DNA of 64,000 nt from Paenibacillus terricola. Lineage in GTDB: Bacteria > Bacillota > Bacilli > Paenibacillales > Paenibacillaceae. Positions 53,965 through 62,885 of the stretch are shown piece after piece. The notes below the pieces were generated by a model that saw only the letters and a list, made by a program, of their open reading frames with translations, was not told the DNA's origin and made no database searches. The number at the start of each line of letters is the position of its first letter. The first letter of the stretch is position 1. Location: NCBI RefSeq assembly GCF_014779765.1, contig NZ_JACXZA010000001.1, positions 1,364,001 through 1,428,000 on the forward strand, written 5' to 3'. Made by a program: the position numbers and the translations under genes.

Positions 53965-54546
53965 TCACTCCGAATAGGACCACTTCGCAATCTCAAGCAT
54001 TTGTTCGGTCATATATTGAGCAGAGTACATGAAGTTGGATTGAATCCAATACCTGATTAAGCCTAGAATCGTGTAAACGGACTGATTTATGAAGATGGCA
54101 CGATTGATGTGAGAAGGAATTTGTGGGAACAATAATTCAAATTCGTCTTCATAGATGACTTTAATCGCTACACCCAGCTTCTCCTGAAATCCAAAGCTTG
54201 TGCCTTTGAATAACAAACTGAATGCAGCGGCATTCTCTTGGATGTACTGAAAAATTACAACCGTGGAGTGCGTCAAATTGTGAATATTATATTCCTCTCG
54301 TTTTCCCTCATACGGTGCTCGGAAAGCAGCCAAGAACCCTTCAATTGTCTCCTGAATTAGCTCGTCCAACAATTCCTCTTTGAATTGGTAATGCGCATAG
54401 AAGGCTCCCCTTGTATATTCCGCACGTGCAACAATTTCTTTAATCGTAATTTCTCTAATATCTTTCTCGTTCAGCAAAGAGATGAGGGCTGTTTTGATCG
54501 CTTTTTTCGTTCGGATCACGCTGCTATTCGGGTTCTTATTGCTCAT
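53965..54546 (-). CDS. TetR-family transcriptional regulator
   Basis: A 193-residue TetR regulator. The helix-turn-helix is in RTKKAIKTALISLLNEKDIREITIKEIVARAEYTRGAFYAHYQFKEEL (about 12-58), followed by a helical ligand/dimer domain with a TetR_C-like C-terminus. It is divergent from an SDR dehydrogenase gene, its probable target. In the shared region AAGTTTG and CAAACTT form a widely spaced inverted pair and TATATACA occurs twice. Base composition is more A+T-rich than its neighbours. The inducer is unknown. Confidence 0.87.
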   Translation of the reverse strand: MSNKNPNSSVIRTKKAIKTALISLLNEKDIREITIKEIVARAEYTRGAFYAHYQFKEELLDELIQETIEGFLAAFRAPYEGKREEYNIHNLTHSTVVIFQYIQENAAAFSLLFKGTSFGFQEKLGVAIKVIYEDEFELLFPQIPSHINRAIFINQSVYTILGLIRYWIQSNFMYSAQYMTEQMLEIAKWSYSE

Positions 54547-54645
54547 TGCACATCCCTCGCCAAGTTGTCTAAAGTTTGCGTTTCTATATACAAAATTATA
54601 TACATGTGTTCAAACTTAAACAAACGTCTACGAGATGTAAATTGA

Positions 54646-54660
54646 AGGATACGCTTTCAA
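54646..54660 (-). promoter_or_regulatory. Candidate cre (CcpA) site
   Basis: Read on the minus strand, TTGAAAGCGTATCCT fits every defined position of the cre consensus WTGNAANCGNWNNCW. It lies just upstream of or over the -35 region of a TATGAT-type promoter (-10 at 54680-54685) for the SDR gene. Confidence 0.55.
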
Positions 54661-54730
54661 GATCAATAATAAGGGTGTGTATGATATTCAAACCGTGCAA
54701 TAGCTAACTCAACATAAAGGAGTGTTTCAA

Positions 54731-55492
54731 TTGAAATTACAAGGAAAAGTAGCAGTCGTAACAGGTGCAGGTTCCGGTATGGGCAAAGCAATTGCAACGC
54801 TGTACGCGCAAGAGGGCGCTAAAGTCATTGTTGCGGATATCAATCAAGCTAGTGTAGATGCGGTAGTCACTGAAATTAAACAAAACGGCGGTGAAGCAGC
54901 AGGTGCTGTTGTCAATGTCGGGAAAAAAGAAGACGTTGAGAATATGATCAACGCTGCCGTATCGGCATACGGTTCGCTTGACATTCTCGTTAATAATGCA
55001 GGTGTAATGGACAACTTCACTCCTGTCGGAGATGTATCGGACGAGCTCTGGGATCGTCTGATCGACATTAACCTCAAAGGGCCATTCATGGCATGCCGTA
55101 CTGCAGTCAACATTATGAAAGAACAGCCGAATGGCGGTGTAATCGTCAATAATGCTTCGGTCGGCGGGTTGTTCGGTACACGCGGCGGCGCAGCCTATAT
55201 TGCATCGAAACATGGTCTTATCGGTCTTACGAAAAACATCGCTTCCACTTATGGTCGTGAAGGCGGCAATATCCGTGCAAATGCAATTGCTCCTGGCGGT
55301 GTCAACACAAACATCCAGTCGACCATTACAGCCCCACATCCGCTTGGTCTCGCTGCGCTTACGGATGCTGGTCCAGGCAAACTGGCAGATCCAATGGAAA
55401 TTGCTCGTGTCGCGTTGTTCCTTGGATCAGACGACTCCAGTTTCGTGAATGGTGATGTCATTAAAGCAGACGGAGGCTGGACGGCTCGTTAA
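54731..55492 (+). CDS. SDR-family oxidoreductase
   Basis: A 253-residue classical short-chain dehydrogenase. Cofactor motif TGAGSGMG (about 10-17), NNAGVMDNF, NNASVGG, and the catalytic pair in YIASKHG are present, with a C-terminal NGDVIKADGGWTA. An acidic residue after strand 2 (VADIN) suggests NAD preference. The substrate is unknown; glucose dehydrogenase-like and 3-oxoacyl reductase-like members look alike. The TTG at 54731 has AAAGGAG 8 bases upstream; a GTG at 54722 overlaps that site. TetR control and a cre site are likely. Confidence 0.86.
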   Translation: MKLQGKVAVVTGAGSGMGKAIATLYAQEGAKVIVADINQASVDAVVTEIKQNGGEAAGAVVNVGKKEDVENMINAAVSAYGSLDILVNNAGVMDNFTPVGDVSDELWDRLIDINLKGPFMACRTAVNIMKEQPNGGVIVNNASVGGLFGTRGGAAYIASKHGLIGLTKNIASTYGREGGNIRANAIAPGGVNTNIQSTITAPHPLGLAALTDAGPGKLADPMEIARVALFLGSDDSSFVNGDVIKADGGWTAR

Positions 55493-55505
55493 TCGCACTT
55501 ATAAC

Positions 55506-55549
55506 AAAATCCACAGTCGAGGCATTCACGCCTCGTTCTGTGGATTTTT
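55506..55549 (+). terminator. Intrinsic terminator after the SDR gene
   Basis: AAAATCCACAG (55506-55516) pairs with CTGTGGATTTT (55538-55548), enclosing GAGGC/GCCTC, followed by T. Confidence 0.9.
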
Positions 55550-55552
55550 GGT

Positions 55553-55747
55553 TTATTCAGTCCTCTTCGTATAATTGTAATCAACCACACCATCTAATAA
55601 GGTGGGACCTGTTACGTGCATTGCAACTGGTTCATCTTCTATAAATGCAATCTCGATGGGTAACGATTGAACCTGATAGACGTTAGTCGAAACTGGTATC
55701 AATCGGGTTCTAGTCCACACTTGAGGTAGGGAGTCAACGAGTAACGT
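55553..55747 (-). pseudogene. C-terminal remnant of a lost gene
   Basis: A 64-codon frame without any start reads protein-like sequence (VDSLPQVWTRTRLIPVS, IEIAFIEDEPVAMHVTG, LLDGVVDYNYTKRTE) and ends in TAA. The pattern is reminiscent of the C-terminal domain of serine hydrolases of the beta-lactamase type, but I cannot confirm the family. Upstream it is closed by a stop at 55748-55750 and I found no continuation in another frame, so it is probably a decayed gene end. Confidence 0.4.
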
Positions 55748-55749
55748 TC

Positions 55750-55962
55750 ATGATACCGATTCAATCTGAATGGAGCAGTCGGAGAGACCTTCCTGACTGT
55801 CTTGCAAAGCTAGGTGGCTCTAAGTTGGAAGGTCAACGGTACAACGACAGCGAATACGGTTATGGTGTCAAAGTATACGCCTATGGTGAACACTGCCAGA
55901 GACGCCAAAAAGTCCATTACAGACAGAGCGCTTACATCGGAGTATCCATATCGTTTATTTAG
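55750..55962 (+). CDS. Doubtful 70-residue hypothetical
   Basis: An open frame (MIPIQSEWSSRRDLPDCLAKLG...) with no good ribosome site and no recognisable domain, lying in the decayed region between the SDR and gluQ genes. It may be spurious. The frame ends 14 bases before the next gene's ATG. Confidence 0.2.
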   Translation: MIPIQSEWSSRRDLPDCLAKLGGSKLEGQRYNDSEYGYGVKVYAYGEHCQRRQKVHYRQSAYIGVSISFI

Positions 55963-55976
55963 AAAGTAGGCAGACC

Positions 55977-56336
55977 ATGAAGCTTAAAGGGACATGGACG
56001 GAACAGACTTATAGGGAACAATTAATCGCTTCGAAAACAAGACTGTTCAACGATAGAGACATGCGAAGGTTCCTTAGCGTCATCAGAGAGACATTTCCTG
56101 AGATGAAGACGGCCTACATTTTATATTGGATCCCCGAGCAGGGGGAAGATATCATTACATTCCTTATAGATACGCATTCCATAATCGATATTGAATTGGA
56201 CCGTTATGATGAGCGAATAGCACCGATCATGAGTGTGATTCCGATTGAAAACTGGTCGAAGGGGCTAAGTAAAACGAATCAGATAAAACTTGCAGTCGCT
56301 ATGGAATTGGCTAAGAAGGATCTTGAATCGAAGTAA
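55977..56336 (+). CDS. Hypothetical protein, 119 residues
   Basis: Unrecognised. It is a soluble, charged protein without signal or membrane segments, with predicted alpha/beta character: TFPEMKTAYILYWIPEQGEDIITFLIDTHSIIDIELDRYDERIAP in the middle and a helical Lys-rich C-terminus. The ATG is preceded by a weak AGTAGG. The composition resembles immunity-like or small cytosolic proteins, but nothing nearby supports a role. Confidence 0.55.
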   Translation: MKLKGTWTEQTYREQLIASKTRLFNDRDMRRFLSVIRETFPEMKTAYILYWIPEQGEDIITFLIDTHSIIDIELDRYDERIAPIMSVIPIENWSKGLSKTNQIKLAVAMELAKKDLESK

Positions 56337-56370
56337 AAGGATGGAGAATAGAAACTTTCTATAAAAAATC

Positions 56371-56411
56371 AACCTCCCATTGAGACAAAGCTGTCCTAAC
56401 GGGAGGTTTTT
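56371..56411. terminator. Bidirectional terminator, hypothetical / gluQ
   Basis: AACCTCCC (56371-56378) pairs with GGGAGGTT (56401-56408). A T run follows on the plus strand and an A run (56363-56368) precedes, serving gluQ on the minus strand. Confidence 0.8.
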
Positions 56412-56418
56412 GAATGGA

Positions 56419-57390
56419 TCAATCGTTATCTGCCAGTCCCAGCAGCTTAAACGTCGCATCATCGACAACGACGGGGGCTGTTGAGACTTTGTTTAGACTG
56501 AAGCTGCTAATTAGTTCTTGTGCTGCAATCGGTTCGGTACGATCATGCAGGCCGCTCCATGCAGCAAGCGCGCCAACGATGAGCTCTGGCGGTAGTCCGC
56601 TCTCGCGAATGGAAGCCAGCGAGATGGCGCCGTGCCTCTTCGCAAGCCGATTGCCGTCAGGTCCTAAGAGCAGCGGGACATGCGCGAAGCGCGGCGGCGT
56701 CAGACCGAGAGCTTCATACAACAGCAGCTGCCGTGGCGTGGAGTCCAGCAAATCGTAGCCGCGCAGGACATCGGTGATGCCCATTGCAGCATCGTCGACG
56801 ACGACTGCAAGCTGATAGCTGATGATGCCATCGGCACGTTTGACGACGAAGTCGCCTCCAGCGCCAGACTCGAAGGTCTGCGGACCAGCCGCTTCATCAA
56901 CGTAAGAAATCGGATGATCAGGCATGGCGAATCGGAGTGAAGGCTGCTTGGCAGCGCCGCGTTCTTCACGTTCGGATGGCGTCAAATGACGGCACAGGCC
57001 TGGATAAGCCGGCCCCTCAGATGATAAACCGTGCGGAGCGCTTGCGATCGCTTGAAGGTCGGCGCGGCTGCAGAAGCAAGGATAAAGCTTGTCCTGCTCG
57101 AGAAGCAGCTGCAGCGCAGCCTCATATTGCTCTTCCCGTTCACTCTGCACATAAGGAGAGTAGGATCCGCCGATATCAGGGCCTTCATCCCAATCAAGCC
57201 CGAGCCAGCGCAGGTCACTCAGCGCCTGCTCCGCGTAATGGGGCTTCGATCGAGGCTTATCGATATCTTCGATGCGCAGAATGAATTGGCCGCCCGCGCT
57301 GCGTATTTGCAGCCACGAGAGAAGGGCGGTTCGTGCGTTGCCAATATGCATAAGACCGGAAGGTGTCGGTGCGAATCTTCCGCGTATCAT
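56419..57390 (-). CDS. gluQ: Glutamyl-queuosine tRNA(Asp) synthetase
   Basis: A 323-residue truncated glutamyl-tRNA synthetase paralogue lacking the anticodon-binding domain. It has the HIGH-type motif in [19 protein letters not shown], the zinc cysteines CFC...[28 protein letters not shown] and the KMSKS equivalent LAKRHGA. It loads glutamate onto queuosine-34 of tRNA(Asp) rather than the 3' end. A full GluRS would be about 480 residues. GGAGGTGA precedes the ATG (minus strand). Confidence 0.92.
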   Translation of the reverse strand: MIRGRFAPTPSGLMHIGNARTALLSWLQIRSAGGQFILRIEDIDKPRSKPHYAEQALSDLRWLGLDWDEGPDIGGSYSPYVQSEREEQYEAALQLLLEQDKLYPCFCSRADLQAIASAPHGLSSEGPAYPGLCRHLTPSEREERGAAKQPSLRFAMPDHPISYVDEAAGPQTFESGAGGDFVVKRADGIISYQLAVVVDDAAMGITDVLRGYDLLDSTPRQLLLYEALGLTPPRFAHVPLLLGPDGNRLAKRHGAISLASIRESGLPPELIVGALAAWSGLHDRTEPIAAQELISSFSLNKVSTAPVVVDDATFKLLGLADND

Positions 57391-57559
57391 CGATTAAGTC
57401 ACCTCCGTATTGCTGTATTGAAGCAAGCTTGGAGCGATGCTTCGTCACGATTTCAGTTTATTTGAATAAAAAATAATGGGTATGGACGCTAAGACAAGCC
57501 ATATTCTAGCATGGCCGATATTTTCGAATCAACTGCAAGTACGGATTAAGCTCATAGCG

Positions 57560-57599
57560 GGTCAATGATTGACCAATGCTACGATGGACATGGTACAAT
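57560..57599 (+). promoter_or_regulatory. Promoter with overlapping palindrome ahead of corA
   Basis: GGTCAA-TGA-TTGACC (57560-57574) is a perfect inverted repeat whose right arm can serve as -35. TACAAT (57594-57599) follows after 19 bases, a little long. The same half-sites occur ahead of the alcohol dehydrogenase at 29612. Confidence 0.45.
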
Positions 57600-57641
57600 A
57601 GATCATATTTTGGTGAACATTGGTGCTTGGAGGTTTGAAGA

Positions 57642-58604
57642 ATGCTGTCGATTATCGCCGTGACGAAGAAGCAGGAGAAGCTGATCGATTTGACGATGGA
57701 CGATATCCGCGCGAATAGCGGCGATTACGAATGGTATTGGGTCGATTTTGACCAGCCTTCGGATCAGGAGATTGAACTGTTATCGTCCTGGTTTCATTTT
57801 CACCCGCTGGCGATTGAAGATTGTCTGCATCGGCTGCAGCGCCCTAAGATGGACCATTACGGAGAAACGCATTTCTTCGTGCTGCATGCGCTGCAACCGG
57901 AATCGCTATTCGTTCACGAAGTGAATTTGTTTCTGAACGCGAAGTTCGTTGTGACGTTCCATACGCATCCGTCACCTGAAGTTCGCGCTGCAATGGATAA
58001 AGTACTGGCGACTCCTTCTTCGGATGAGAAGCGTTTGCAGCCGCTGCATGCGGCGTATCATTTGATGGACGAGCTCGTGGACCGCTATTTTCCTGCCGTA
58101 TATGCGATAGATGATCATCTTGCGGAGCGGGAAATCGAGAATTCGGAACGTTCTGGAACTGCGCTGCTCGATGCGCTGTTTGATATTCGCTCCAGACTGC
58201 TGCATTTGCGCAAGACGATCAATCCGATGCGGGATCTGCTCTATCGAATATTGGGCTCAGACCGAATTGATGAACTGCCGGGGCAGCGAGCGTTCTTCGC
58301 GGACGTTCATGACCATCTATTGAAGCTGTCGGAGATGATCGACGCAAGCCGAGAAATGACAGCCGATTTGCGGGACAGTTACATGTCCTACAGTTCCAAC
58401 CGTATGAATTCGATCATGAAAACGCTCACGGTTATAACGACGATTTTCATGCCGCTGACGTTTATCGCCGGGATATATGGGATGAACTTCGATCATATGC
58501 CTGAGCTGCATTGGCGTTCTGGATACGCGGACGTCCTTGTTCTAATGTTTGTGCTCGGCTTGCTTATGTATCTGTGGTTCAAAAGGAAAGGCTGGTTCGA
58601 TTAA
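57642..58604 (+). CDS. corA: CorA-family magnesium/divalent-cation transporter
   Basis: A 320-residue CorA. A large cytoplasmic domain with a long helix is followed by two C-terminal membrane helices, the first ending in the diagnostic YGMNF near residue 280. The loop after it is HMPELHWR. CorA pentamers conduct Mg2+ and Co2+. GGAGG precedes the ATG. No Mg2+ riboswitch is apparent in the 250 bases upstream. Confidence 0.93.
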   Translation: MLSIIAVTKKQEKLIDLTMDDIRANSGDYEWYWVDFDQPSDQEIELLSSWFHFHPLAIEDCLHRLQRPKMDHYGETHFFVLHALQPESLFVHEVNLFLNAKFVVTFHTHPSPEVRAAMDKVLATPSSDEKRLQPLHAAYHLMDELVDRYFPAVYAIDDHLAEREIENSERSGTALLDALFDIRSRLLHLRKTINPMRDLLYRILGSDRIDELPGQRAFFADVHDHLLKLSEMIDASREMTADLRDSYMSYSSNRMNSIMKTLTVITTIFMPLTFIAGIYGMNFDHMPELHWRSGYADVLVLMFVLGLLMYLWFKRKGWFD

Positions 58605-58652
58605 GCGAGAATCAGAAGATTTCACACTATCGGGTGCCGGAGGAGAAGTTGG

Positions 58653-59111
58653 ATGAAGAAAATCCGTATTGCGACTAAAGCGATCATCCGCAGGGATGGA
58701 CAAATATTGCTGATTAAGTTCAAGAACAGCGAGCGCGGCATTCATTACGGCTTTCCAGGCGGAGGACAAGAGCATGGGGAAACGCTCGAAGCCTCAATTA
58801 TTCGAGAATGTTTAGAAGAAATCGGACAGGATATACAGCCGCTTGCGCTTGTCCATGTCCGTGAGTTTATCGGGCGCAACCAGGCGCCGGCTACGATGTA
58901 CAATGAATTTCACCAAGTCGAGTGCTATTTCGAATGCAAATTGCTGTCCGATCGCCCGTATGATACGGCGACTGTACCGGATGCGAACCAGATTGGCGTA
59001 GAGTGGATCGATATTGATAAGCTTCCAACCTTAAATCTTGTTCCGCAAACGGTCGGGCAAGTGATAGCCTCGGGTCAACTGACACCCGTTTATTTGGGCG
59101 ATGTCACTTGA
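58653..59111 (+). CDS. Nudix hydrolase
   Basis: A 152-residue Nudix protein with an intact box from Gly37 to Gly58: G37, E43, R51-E52 and E55-E56 in the segment GGGQEHGETLEASII then RECLEEIGQ. It cleaves a nucleoside-diphosphate-linked compound; the substrate cannot be read from sequence. Its stop overlaps the next start, so the two genes are coupled. Confidence 0.9.
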   Translation: MKKIRIATKAIIRRDGQILLIKFKNSERGIHYGFPGGGQEHGETLEASIIRECLEEIGQDIQPLALVHVREFIGRNQAPATMYNEFHQVECYFECKLLSDRPYDTATVPDANQIGVEWIDIDKLPTLNLVPQTVGQVIASGQLTPVYLGDVT

Positions 59112-59977
59112 TGAGCGGCATGGAAACGCAGCAATCTGTGAATGCCGAACTTACGCCTGAACCGGATAGGAAGAAAGGGCGCGCAGCATCAATTGCAGCA
59201 GTTGTGCTGTTGGCAGTGGCGCTTTCTTGTGCAGCGGCTGGCATTGCGATATGGCTCACCGCAGCGCAGACGGAACATCATGGAACGAACGGTAAACCAG
59301 CCTATGACGGCTATACGTACGTGCGTGAGGAAGCAGAAGGCGTTGTTATGCACGCGCTTGTGACAGAACCAAGCAAGGTAACACTTGAGGCTGTACGCGG
59401 CAATGTTGCAAATTCAATCTATTATGGCGTGAACGGCGGATTTTTCTTTAATGGCATGCTGCTCAGCATCGCGGTCATTAATGATCAGCCCGTTGGAGGC
59501 AAGCCAGAAACGTATGGATCAGGTAACAGCAACGTGAAATTTGCTCGCGGGACGCTTGTGTGGGACGGGGCTGCAAATCAGTTGAGTGTGCAGGTTGTAT
59601 CCAATGCGGCGGACTTGAAGGTGACGGATCGTAACCATTATTGGGCGCAAGGCGGCATTAGCATGCGCCCAACGGATGAGTCAGGATGGCGTCAACAGGT
59701 GGATGCGGAGCAAGCACCTTACCCAGATGATAATCGGCTGCGGACTGCGGCTGTTTATGATAAGGATGGCAAGCTTTATTTGATCGTATCGCAGACGAAG
59801 ACGACGCTTGCGATCTTCAGGAAGGCGATACTCGAAGCTTACGGCGAGATGGAGGACGGCATTTTTCTCGACGGCGATGGATCCTCTCAGCTTCGTGCAT
59901 TCGAGGCGACGCTGCCAGGAGATGGCAGACAAGTGGAACAGATGATTCGTCTGAAGAATCCGGGAGAGACCCGATAG
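59111..59977 (+). CDS. Phosphodiester glycosidase (NAGPA)-domain membrane protein
   Basis: A 288-residue protein with one N-terminal membrane helix (about 27-50) and an outward NAGPA-type domain. YGVNGGFFFNGMLLSIAVINDQPVG and the terminal IFLDGDGSSQLRA match this family, whose uncovering-enzyme members cleave sugar phosphodiesters. Bacterial members are thought to act on envelope glycans such as teichoic acids or exopolysaccharide. The ATG at 59111 lies within the nudix stop. Confidence 0.8.
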   Translation: MSGMETQQSVNAELTPEPDRKKGRAASIAAVVLLAVALSCAAAGIAIWLTAAQTEHHGTNGKPAYDGYTYVREEAEGVVMHALVTEPSKVTLEAVRGNVANSIYYGVNGGFFFNGMLLSIAVINDQPVGGKPETYGSGNSNVKFARGTLVWDGAANQLSVQVVSNAADLKVTDRNHYWAQGGISMRPTDESGWRQQVDAEQAPYPDDNRLRTAAVYDKDGKLYLIVSQTKTTLAIFRKAILEAYGEMEDGIFLDGDGSSQLRAFEATLPGDGRQVEQMIRLKNPGETR

Positions 59978-60132
59978 AACAAATGGTATGGCAACACTTG
60001 TGGTGTGAGCGTGTGGAATGAAAGGGATGCTGGATATACATATTTTCTAATTAGATTATAGCGTCCAGATGCATGAAGAAATAAAGGATTGGACATTGCT
60101 GCAAGGTTGTAGGTTAGAAAGGGAAGGTATGT

Positions 60133-62853
60133 GTGAGACGTTTACCTCAATTACCGATTGATGAAGCGATTCCGGAGCTGTTAGAAGCGATGTCGTCCAA
60201 TTCGAACGCGGTGCTGGTTGCTCCACCGGGAGCAGGCAAGACGACGCGCGTACCGCTCGCGCTGTTGGACGAGTCATGGCTTGGCGGCGGCAAAATCATT
60301 ATGCTCGAACCGCGCAGGCTGGCAGCACGTTCGGCGGCTGCGCATATGGCATCGCTGCTTGGCGAGAAGACCGGTGAAACGGTCGGTTATCGCGTTAGGC
60401 TCGATACGAAGGTGAGTGCAGCGACACGAATCGAAGTCGTGACGGAGGGCGTATTGACGCGCATGCTGCAGAGCGACCCTTCGCTCGAAGGGGTGGGCGC
60501 CATTCTGTTCGATGAGTTTCATGAGCGGCATTTGCATGGCGATCTTGGATTGGCGTTGTGTTTGCAGGCACAGTCGCTGCTTCGTGAGGATCTGCGGCTG
60601 CTTGTCATGTCTGCAACGCTCGAGACAGCGCCAGTGGCACGTCTCCTTGGCGATGCTCCCATCATAGAGAGCAAGGGCAGAGCCTTTCCGGTTGAGACCG
60701 TCTATTCGGATCGTCCGGCAGGCTTCAGTTCGGGTGCGCTCTGGCGATCTGAATCGCTTGAGGACCGGACAGCCCGTACGGTTACGGCTGCCCTGCCGGA
60801 TCATGAAGGGGATGTGCTAGTCTTCTTGCCGGGTATGCGCGAGATGCGCCGGGTCGATTCACAGCTGCGCCAGCAGGGTATCGGACGCGGCATGTATGAG
60901 GCAGTCGATATTGTACTGCTTCATGGCAGTATGTCGCTCGAGGAGCAGGGACAGGCCGTTGCGCCAAGTCCATCGGGACGCCGCAAGATCGTACTCGCTA
61001 CATCGATTGCAGAATCATCGATTACGGTTGAAGGCGTCCGCGTTGTTGTCGACAGCGGCATGATGCGGGTACCGCGTTTCTCGCCGCGCACCGGCATGAC
61101 GCGGCTGGAGACGGTGCCGGTGTCGGCGCCGTCGGCCGATCAGCGGCGTGGACGCGCAGGGCGCGTTGCGCCTGGCGTCTGCTACCGTCTGTGGACGGAG
61201 CAGGAGCAGCTAATGCTTGCGCCGCGCAGCACGCCGGAGCTGCTCGAAGCGGATCTTGCGCCGCTGGCGCTCGAGCTCGCCGCTTGGGGCGTCAGCGCGC
61301 CAAGCGAGCTGGCGTGGCTCGACGAGCCGCCAGCCGGCGCCTATGCGAGCGCATGCGAGCTGTTGCAGCAGCTCGGCGCGCTCGATCGCGAGCGGCGGCT
61401 GACGCCGCTCGGGCGGCGCATGGCCGCGCTCGGCGCGCAGCCAAGGCTCGCGCGCATGCTGTTGTCCGCGGCGGCGATCAGCCACGCCGCCGCGGACACC
61501 GCGTGCGAGCTGGCCGCGCTGCTCAGCGGCCGCGATCCGCTGCGCGGCGAGCGCAGCGCCGACATCGCGCTGCGGCTTGGCGCGCTTCGCGCGCTCCGGC
61601 GCGGGGCGCCGGGAGGGGCGGGCGGCGGCGTAGACGAAGCCGCCGCCCGCCAGGCGCTCGCGGAAGCGCGCCAATGGCAGCGCGCGCTCGCGCAGGATGG
61701 CGCTGGGGCTTCGCCCAGCGCCGAAGCGCCGCAGGCGCAGCCGTTGCCGCGCGGCGCTAACGAAGCGGCTTCGCCGCACAGCGGCGGCTCGCAAGCCGCG
61801 CCGTCAGCGCGCAGCGCTGTCACGTCGCCGTCGTCACGCAGCGCCGACTCTTCGCTCTCAGCGCGCGACACCGACGCATCGCCTGCTCGCGAGCTGTCGA
61901 TCGGCGCGCTGCTCGCCTTCGCTTACCCCGATCGCGTCGGCCAAGGCCGCGGCGACGGGCGCTTCCTGCTCGCAAGCGGCCGAGGCGCTGTGCTGACGCC
62001 GACGCAGCCGTTGTCGTTCGCCGCCTTTATTGCGGCATCCGAGATGGAAGATGCCGACAGCGAGAGCCGGATTATACTCGCGGCAGATGTTGAAGAAAGC
62101 GAGCTGCATGCTTATCATAGCGATCGAATCTCTGAAGAGGCATCGGTCATATGGGATCGCAGCGCGCAAGCGGTTAGGGCGAGACGCAAGCTCATGTTCG
62201 GTGCGCTCGTGTTGAAGGAAGAACAGATCGCTAAGCCTGACCCCAACGCCGTAACAGCTGCATTGCTGGATGGTGTAAGGGTGGAGGGTGTCTCAATCCT
62301 TCCGTGGAGCAAACAGTCTTCGCAACTGCGGGATCGCATACGCGTCATGCGCCAGTACGATGCAGAATTGCCAGACTTGTCGGAAGAAGCGCTTCTTGCG
62401 TCACTCGAAGATTGGCTCGAGCCGCATGTGTCGGGAATACGCAGCCGCGACGGCCTTCAGAAGCTGAATATGATGCATGTACTGGAAGCGATGCTGTCGT
62501 GGAGCGACAAACAGCGATTGGATGAGCTAATGCCGACTCACATGACGGTGCCAAGCGGCTCACGAATTGCGATTGATTATACCGATCCGGAGCAGCCAGT
62601 GCTCGCGGTCAAGCTGCAGGAATTGTTCGGGTTGCAGGAGACACCGAGGATTGCGAAGGGGAAGCTTCCGCTTACGCTTCACCTGCTGTCACCTGCACAG
62701 CGGCCTGTGCAAGTGACGCAGGATCTAGCAAACTTCTGGCGGAATACGTATTTCGAAGTGAAGAAAGAATTAAAGGTTCGTTATCCGAAGCATTATTGGC
62801 CGGATGACCCGTTCGCGGCAGTGCCGACGAATCGAGTGCGGCCGAGACCGTAA
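60133..62853 (+). CDS. hrpB: ATP-dependent helicase HrpB
   Basis: A 906-residue DExH-box helicase. Walker A is APPGAGKT (30-37), then DEFH (127-130), SAT (160-162), LVFLPGMREMRR and RRGRAGRVAPGVCYRLW. An HA2-type region and the HrpB C-terminal domain (about 760-900, ending YPKHYWPDDPF) complete it. Residues about 470-590 form an Ala/Arg/Ser/Gly-rich, GC-extreme insert without family motifs. The function of HrpB is poorly defined; it is RNA-helicase-like. The GTG has GGGAAGG upstream. No gene follows for 177 bases, which hold palindrome array 2. Confidence 0.92.
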   Translation: MRRLPQLPIDEAIPELLEAMSSNSNAVLVAPPGAGKTTRVPLALLDESWLGGGKIIMLEPRRLAARSAAAHMASLLGEKTGETVGYRVRLDTKVSAATRIEVVTEGVLTRMLQSDPSLEGVGAILFDEFHERHLHGDLGLALCLQAQSLLREDLRLLVMSATLETAPVARLLGDAPIIESKGRAFPVETVYSDRPAGFSSGALWRSESLEDRTARTVTAALPDHEGDVLVFLPGMREMRRVDSQLRQQGIGRGMYEAVDIVLLHGSMSLEEQGQAVAPSPSGRRKIVLATSIAESSITVEGVRVVVDSGMMRVPRFSPRTGMTRLETVPVSAPSADQRRGRAGRVAPGVCYRLWTEQEQLMLAPRSTPELLEADLAPLALELAAWGVSAPSELAWLDEPPAGAYASACELLQQLGALDRERRLTPLGRRMAALGAQPRLARMLLSAAAISHAAADTACELAALLSGRDPLRGERSADIALRLGALRALRRGAPGGAGGGVDEAAARQALAEARQWQRALAQDGAGASPSAEAPQAQPLPRGANEAASPHSGGSQAAPSARSAVTSPSSRSADSSLSARDTDASPARELSIGALLAFAYPDRVGQGRGDGRFLLASGRGAVLTPTQPLSFAAFIAASEMEDADSESRIILAADVEESELHAYHSDRISEEASVIWDRSAQAVRARRKLMFGALVLKEEQIAKPDPNAVTAALLDGVRVEGVSILPWSKQSSQLRDRIRVMRQYDAELPDLSEEALLASLEDWLEPHVSGIRSRDGLQKLNMMHVLEAMLSWSDKQRLDELMPTHMTVPSGSRIAIDYTDPEQPVLAVKLQELFGLQETPRIAKGKLPLTLHLLSPAQRPVQVTQDLANFWRNTYFEVKKELKVRYPKHYWPDDPFAAVPTNRVRPRP

Positions 62854-62885
62854 GTGAACAGCGGAGAGAATAATATGAGTGCCAC

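Noticed and set aside
53477-53983. 168-codon minus-strand frame across palindrome array 1
   Set aside because: Its apparent 17-residue repeats simply mirror the 51-bp DNA period; it has no convincing ribosome site and runs into cbiZ in antisense.
57391-57641. Magnesium riboswitch ahead of corA
   Set aside because: I see no M-box-like conserved blocks or terminator in the leader, only a promoter and a short palindrome.
61210-61794. Frames on both strands in the GC-rich part of hrpB
   Set aside because: Extreme GC removes stop codons in all frames; the Arg/Ala-only peptides have no features and hrpB continues unbroken.
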